Positions 7,503 to 9,575 of a stretch of 9,575 nucleotides of DNA are shown here, piece after piece; the first letter of the stretch is position 1, and each line of letters begins with the position of its first letter. The stretch spans positions 1 to 9,575 of the forward strand of contig JAENVU010000225.1 in the NCBI GenBank assembly GCA_016650415.1, in the 5' to 3' direction. Source of the DNA: Acidimicrobiia bacterium. GTDB taxonomy: Bacteria > Actinomycetota > Acidimicrobiia > IMCC26256 > JAENVU01. The notes under the pieces were generated by a model. It was not told the DNA's origin, searched no databases, and saw nothing but the letters and a program-made list of their open reading frames with translations. Made by a program: the position numbers and the translations under genes.

Positions 7503-8368
7503 ACGGTTCGACGCGATCGATCACGGCGGAAGAACGCGCGGCGTTCGACGACGACGGCGTCGTGTGCCTGCGGGGCGCCCTCGATGCGGCGGCGCTCCAG
7601 GCCATGGCCCGGCCGGTCGAGCACGCGCTGACGTCCCGGGCGATGGCCGATCTCTCCGCGATGGGGCGCGCGCTCGAAGCGTCGGGCGAGACCGTGCTGC
7701 GGGACGGCCGATCCGTCGGCACCTTCGCCAGCGGGGTCGACCACTGGCGCGAGATCGCCGAGTTCGCCGACTTCGCGTGTCGATCCGAGCTCCCCCGCCT
7801 CATCGCCGAGCTCCTCGAGAGCGACCAGCTCTGGCTCTACGAGGACAGTGTCCTGGTGAAGGAGCCCGGCACCGTCGAACGCACCGCGTGGCACCAGGAC
7901 CTCGGCTACTTCCATGTGGACGGGAACCAGCTCGCGACCACCTGGTGTCCGCTCGATCCGGTCACGCCCGAGACCGGCGCCGTCCGATACGTGCGCGGCT
8001 CGCACCGATGGGACGCGACGTATCGACCCAACCTCTTCGTGAGCACCATGGCCATCCCCGACACCGAAGGCACGACCGTCCCCGACATCGACGCGCTCGC
8101 CGCCGCCGGCGAGTGCGAGGTGATCACCTTCTCCACCGAGCCGGGCGATGTGGTCGTCCATCACGCCCGCACGCTGCACGCCGCGGGACCGAACACTTCC
8201 GCGACCGTGCGCCGCCGGGCGATTTCGGTGCGCTATTGCGGCGATGATGCGCGTACCCATCGTCGGAAAGGTGCGCCGTTCAAGCCTCACCAACAGGATT
8301 GGACCGACGGCCTCCCCCTGACCGGGCCGGATCATCCCCTGGTGTGGTCGCAGGAAGCAGGGGCATAG
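7499..8368 (+). CDS. Phytanoyl-CoA dioxygenase (PhyH) family Fe(II)/2-oxoglutarate oxygenase
   Basis: The 289-residue protein shows the PhyH plan. The iron ligands H132-x-D134 (WHQD) are followed by the distal histidine H227 (TLHAAGPN), with an arginine cluster R238-R240 beyond it, the expected site of the 2-oxoglutarate carboxylate. Between them lies the family-like stretch TWCPLDPVTPETGAVRYVRGSHRW (149-171 region). These enzymes hydroxylate an unactivated carbon, for example next to an acyl-CoA carboxyl group, releasing CO2 and succinate. The substrate cannot be read from sequence. It overlaps the SDR gene by ATGA, so a hydroxylase and an alcohol/ketone oxidoreductase are translated together: the hydroxyl made here could be oxidised by the SDR. 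The amidohydrolase gene follows after 21 bp but has its own promoter. Confidence 0.9.
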   Translation: MNGSTRSITAEERAAFDDDGVVCLRGALDAAALQAMARPVEHALTSRAMADLSAMGRALEASGETVLRDGRSVGTFASGVDHWREIAEFADFACRSELPRLIAELLESDQLWLYEDSVLVKEPGTVERTAWHQDLGYFHVDGNQLATTWCPLDPVTPETGAVRYVRGSHRWDATYRPNLFVSTMAIPDTEGTTVPDIDALAAAGECEVITFSTEPGDVVVHHARTLHAAGPNTSATVRRRAISVRYCGDDARTHRRKGAPFKPHQQDWTDGLPLTGPDHPLVWSQEAGA

Positions 8369-8379
8369 AACGCGTTCTA
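8366..8379. promoter_or_regulatory. KstR-like TetR-family operator
   Basis: TAGAACGCGTTCTA is a perfect 14-bp palindrome. It fits TnnAACnnGTTnnA, the published binding consensus of KstR, the TetR-family repressor of cholesterol catabolism in mycobacteria and relatives. It ends inside the -10 box at 8378-8383, where a bound repressor would block initiation. No KstR gene is in the window, so the regulator is inferred from the site alone. Confidence 0.65.
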
Positions 8380-8383
8380 CACT
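8378..8383 (+). promoter_or_regulatory. -10 element of a leaderless promoter for the amidohydrolase gene
   Basis: TACACT fits the actinobacterial -10 form TAnnnT and ends 6 nt before the ATG at 8390, placing the transcript start at the start codon. There is no Shine-Dalgarno sequence before this ATG, as expected for a leaderless mRNA. I see no convincing -35 box. Confidence 0.55.
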
Positions 8384-8389
8384 GGCAGC

Positions 8390-9571
8390 ATGACGATGTA
8401 CGAGGGTCCGGTCTTCGACGCCGACAACCACTACTACGAGGCGCTCGACGCCTTTACCCGCCACCTCGATCCGCGCCTCGGCCCGCGCTGCGTGCAGTGG
8501 TGCGACATCGACGGTCGTCAGTACCAGGTGGTGGGCGGCCGCGTCAGCAAGGTGGTCACCAACCCCACCTTCGACCCGATCGCCAAGGCCGGCGCGATGC
8601 ACGACTACTTCCGCGGCAACCCTGAGGGTCGGAACCCGCTGGAGTTCCTCCAGGACCGTGAGCCCATCCGGCCCGAGTACCGCGACCGCGACGCACGCGT
8701 GCGCGTCCTCGCCGAGCAGGGCCTCGAAGGGGTATGGATGTTCCCGACCCTCGGGATGCTCTACGAGGAGCTGCTCCTTCCCGACGTCGAGGCGTTCACC
8801 CTGACCTTCACCGCCTTCAATCGGTGGCTCGAGGAAGACTGGGGCTTCGCGCACCAGGACCGGATCTTCGCGGCGCCGTACCTGTCGCTCGCGGACCAGG
8901 ACTGGGCGATCCGCGAACTCGAGTTCGCGATCGAGCACGGCGCCCGTACGATCGTGATGCGACCCGCCGCGCAGTTCACTCGCGACGGTGCTCGGACTCC
9001 GGCGAGTCCCGAGTTCGATCCGTTCTGGTCGCGGGTGCAAGAGGCCGGCCTCACCGTCGTCGTGCACGCCGGTGACAGCGGGTACACCGCCAACGGCTAC
9101 GCGCCCGATGGATTCAGCGCGAACTTCGGCGGCGGCAACATGGGACCGAGCATCAAGATGCTCCACATGGAGCGGGCGATCTACGACTTCCTCGCGAGTC
9201 TGATCTTCGACCGCTTCTTCACCCGGTTCCCCGGTATCCGGGTCGCGAGCGTGGAGAACGGCAGCGAGTTCCTCCCCGACCTGTTCCGCAAACTCGCATC
9301 ACAGCACCGGCGCATCCCGGGGTTCTTCCCCGAAGACCCGATCGAGACGTTCCGGCGCAATGTGTGGATCAACCCGTTCTGGGAGGACGACGTCCACGAG
9401 ATCGCCGAGCTGATGGGCACCGACCGGGTGATCTTCGGATCCGACTGGCCCCACATCGAAGGCATGCCCCACCCGCTCGACTACGCCGTCGAGGTCAAGG
9501 AGTTCGACGTCGCCGACCAGGGCAAGATCCTCCACGACAACGCAGTGGCCCTCAACACGCGCAAACCCTGA
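8390..9571 (+). CDS. COG2159-type amidohydrolase (TIM-barrel metal-dependent hydrolase)
   Basis: This 393-residue protein belongs to the ACMSD-like branch of the amidohydrolase superfamily. Near the N-terminus FDADNHYYE supplies a D10-x-D12-x-H14 motif in place of the usual H-x-H. VVVHAGD gives H226, SVENG gives E289, and VIFGSDWPHIEG gives D352, the expected barrel-end metal ligand or catalytic acid. The family includes decarboxylases and C-C or C-N hydrolases acting on ring-cleavage products, using one metal ion in the cytosol. The exact reaction is unknown. Related proteins are common in actinobacterial steroid and aromatic catabolic regions (general knowledge, not tested here). It starts 21 bp after the dioxygenase gene, but the operator at 8366-8379 and the -10 at 8378-8383 suggest independent control. 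ATG 8390 is favoured because the promoter places the mRNA start there. The gene is complete, ending in TGA 4 bases before the window edge. Confidence 0.88.
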   Translation: MTMYEGPVFDADNHYYEALDAFTRHLDPRLGPRCVQWCDIDGRQYQVVGGRVSKVVTNPTFDPIAKAGAMHDYFRGNPEGRNPLEFLQDREPIRPEYRDRDARVRVLAEQGLEGVWMFPTLGMLYEELLLPDVEAFTLTFTAFNRWLEEDWGFAHQDRIFAAPYLSLADQDWAIRELEFAIEHGARTIVMRPAAQFTRDGARTPASPEFDPFWSRVQEAGLTVVVHAGDSGYTANGYAPDGFSANFGGGNMGPSIKMLHMERAIYDFLASLIFDRFFTRFPGIRVASVENGSEFLPDLFRKLASQHRRIPGFFPEDPIETFRRNVWINPFWEDDVHEIAELMGTDRVIFGSDWPHIEGMPHPLDYAVEVKEFDVADQGKILHDNAVALNTRKP

Positions 9572-9575
9572 GGCG

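Noticed and set aside
7460..9166. 568-codon open frame on the minus strand opposite the PhyH and amidohydrolase genes
   Set aside because: Low-complexity Arg/Gly/Val/Glu-rich translation with no family motif; it mirrors two convincing plus-strand genes. High-GC sequence commonly leaves antisense frames open.
1..9575. tRNA, rRNA, CRISPR, insertion sequence or prophage features
   Set aside because: No spaced direct-repeat array, transposase-like protein, terminal inverted repeats or RNA-gene signature was found on either strand.

Overview
The window looks like a piece of a high-GC actinobacterial chromosome. The GC-rich third codon positions, frequent GTG starts, a DUF222/HNH ('13E12-type') gene behind a mycobacterial-type LexA box, leaderless-looking promoters and a KstR-like operator all point to Actinomycetota. 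The catabolic gene mix would suit an environmental lineage such as Acidimicrobiia or a Mycobacteriales relative, but I cannot assign it further.

Left block (1-2256) concerns DNA damage. A partial minus-strand alkA-type gene (Ada metal-binding domain, AraC helix-turn-helix, start of the AlkA domain) runs off the left edge. Diverging from it is a DUF222/HNH endonuclease-like gene whose coding sequence is broken by three single-base indels. The 181-bp divergent spacer holds a near-consensus promoter (TTGACT-17-TATACT) with a perfect CGAAC-N4-GTTCG LexA box in its spacer.

Middle block (2279-5392) has an intact class-I acyl-CoA synthetase followed 9 bp later by a SulP-family anion transporter with a C-terminal STAS domain. 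The transporter has an in-frame TGA at codon 42, where the family has a Gly. So two of the first four genes carry lesions, while the five other genes are open throughout (alkA only as far as it is visible).

Right block (5464-9571) is catabolic. An alkylsulfatase-like metallo-beta-lactamase protein, an SDR oxidoreductase and a PhyH-type 2-oxoglutarate dioxygenase are joined by two ATGA overlaps and read as one translationally coupled operon behind a probable leaderless promoter. A separate leaderless promoter follows, overlapped by the perfect palindrome TAGAACGCGTTCTA, which fits the published KstR (cholesterol/steroid regulator) consensus TnnAACnnGTTnnA. It drives a COG2159-type amidohydrolase. 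A reasonable but unproven reading is breakdown of a steroid-, terpenoid- or alkyl-ester-like substrate, with the acyl-CoA synthetase possibly contributing activation.

I see no RNA gene, CRISPR array, insertion sequence or phage element, and nothing I would call a wholly new system. The most useful leads are the regulatory sites, the lesions and the metal-site substitution in the MBL protein.
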